A stretch of 5,028 bases of DNA from Nitrospirota bacterium. GTDB taxonomy: Bacteria > Nitrospirota_A > Leptospirillia > Leptospirillales > Leptospirillaceae. Shown here piece by piece: positions 4,934 to 5,028 of this stretch (positions are counted from its first letter, which is position 1; each line of letters begins with the position of its first letter). Under the pieces are notes generated by a model that did not search any database, was not told where the DNA came from, and saw nothing but the letters and a program-made list of their open reading frames with translations. The stretch lies in NCBI GenBank assembly GCA_027415455.1, contig DAIBSV010000133.1:1-5028 (forward strand). The letters are read 5' to 3'. The translations under genes and the position numbers were made by a program.

Positions 4934-5028
4934 TTTTTCTTCCTCGAATTGTAGGTGACTGGAATAGTATCCGACTGACCTTGGATTTCGGTCAGCGGAT
5001 ACCCGGAAAGCCACGTCGTTTCATGGTC
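4930..5028 (-). CDS. Possible C-terminal tail of an upstream gene, overlapping fabI by ATGA
   Basis: Reading from the right edge, one frame stays open for 32 codons (DHETTWLSGY... to ...NSRKKK) and stops with a TGA at 4932-4930 that overlaps the fabI ATG as ATGA. Such overlaps are common within operons and would couple fabI to the preceding gene. No family is recognised. A second frame ends with a TGA near 4992-4990, inside the inverted repeat, so the upstream gene might instead end there. The fragment is too short to decide. Confidence 0.3.
   Translation of the reverse strand, partial: DHETTWLSGYPLTEIQGQSDTIPVTYNSRKKK
4967..5002. repeat. Long imperfect inverted repeat upstream of fabI
   Basis: GTATCCG (4967-4973), a bulged A, and CTGACC (4975-4980) pair with GGTCAG (4990-4995) and CGGATAC (4996-5002) across the nine-base loop TTGGATTTC. 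That makes 13 base pairs with a single bulge. It ends 33 bases before the fabI ATG. There is no T-tract on either side. It could be an operator, a leader hairpin in the fabI message, or a terminator for whatever lies upstream. Confidence 0.5.

Noticed and set aside
1..5028. Defence system, toxin-antitoxin pair, CRISPR array, transposon or tRNA
   Set aside because: No repeat-spacer pattern, transposase, integrase, terminal repeat, tRNA-like cloverleaf or toxin-like small gene pair was seen; all main genes belong to core housekeeping or respiratory families.

Overview
This is a GC-rich window of ordinary, densely packed bacterial chromosome. It carries seven clear genes, the 5' part of an eighth at the left edge, and possibly the tail of a ninth at the right edge. 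Nothing in it looks like an insertion sequence, phage, CRISPR array or RNA gene. The host appears to be a Gram-negative-type respiratory bacterium, because it has a Rieske/cytochrome b complex with a haem c domain on the outer face. The combination of a fused cytochrome b-c polypeptide, a zinc-ribbon L28 and FabI would fit a Nitrospirota/Leptospirillum-like lineage. That placement is recognition from memory and is not proven by the window.

Layout from left to right: (1) Positions 1-282, minus strand: N-terminal wedge of the RecG helicase, cut by the window edge. It starts at a TTG and has a good extended -10 promoter. (2) Positions 283-447: a divergent control region with a separate promoter for rpmB. 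(3) Positions 448-639, plus strand: rpmB (ribosomal protein L28), followed by a strong stem-loop. (4) Positions 692-1277, minus strand: a two-gene overlapping unit of a small two-helix membrane protein followed by a RidA-family deaminase. (5) Positions 1386-1637, plus strand: a small CPSC thioredoxin-fold protein with its own TATAAT promoter. (6) Positions 1689-4008, minus strand: the quinol oxidising complex, made of a PRC-barrel/Rieske fusion followed 16 bases later by a cytochrome b/subunit IV/cytochrome c fusion. A GC-rich stem-loop separates it from the convergent thioredoxin-like gene. (7) Positions 4112-4933, minus strand: fabI, preceded by a long imperfect inverted repeat at 4967-5002.

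The most interesting part is the bc complex. Two genes encode what is usually three or four subunits. The Rieske protein carries a cytoplasmic PRC-barrel domain ahead of an internal SRRAFM Tat-like motif and membrane helix. The cytochrome b part has b6-type helix D histidine spacing but lacks the cysteine that binds the extra haem of b6f complexes. The Qo-site PEWY motif reads PAWY, so the normally important glutamate is missing, and Rieske box II reads CPCHHS instead of CPCHGS. The complex would oxidise (mena)quinol and pass electrons through the Rieske cluster to the fused haem c. In an acidophilic iron oxidiser it could run in reverse, but that is speculation. The remaining genes are housekeeping: replication/repair (recG), translation (rpmB), metabolite damage control (ridA), thiol redox (CPSC protein) and fatty acid synthesis (fabI).
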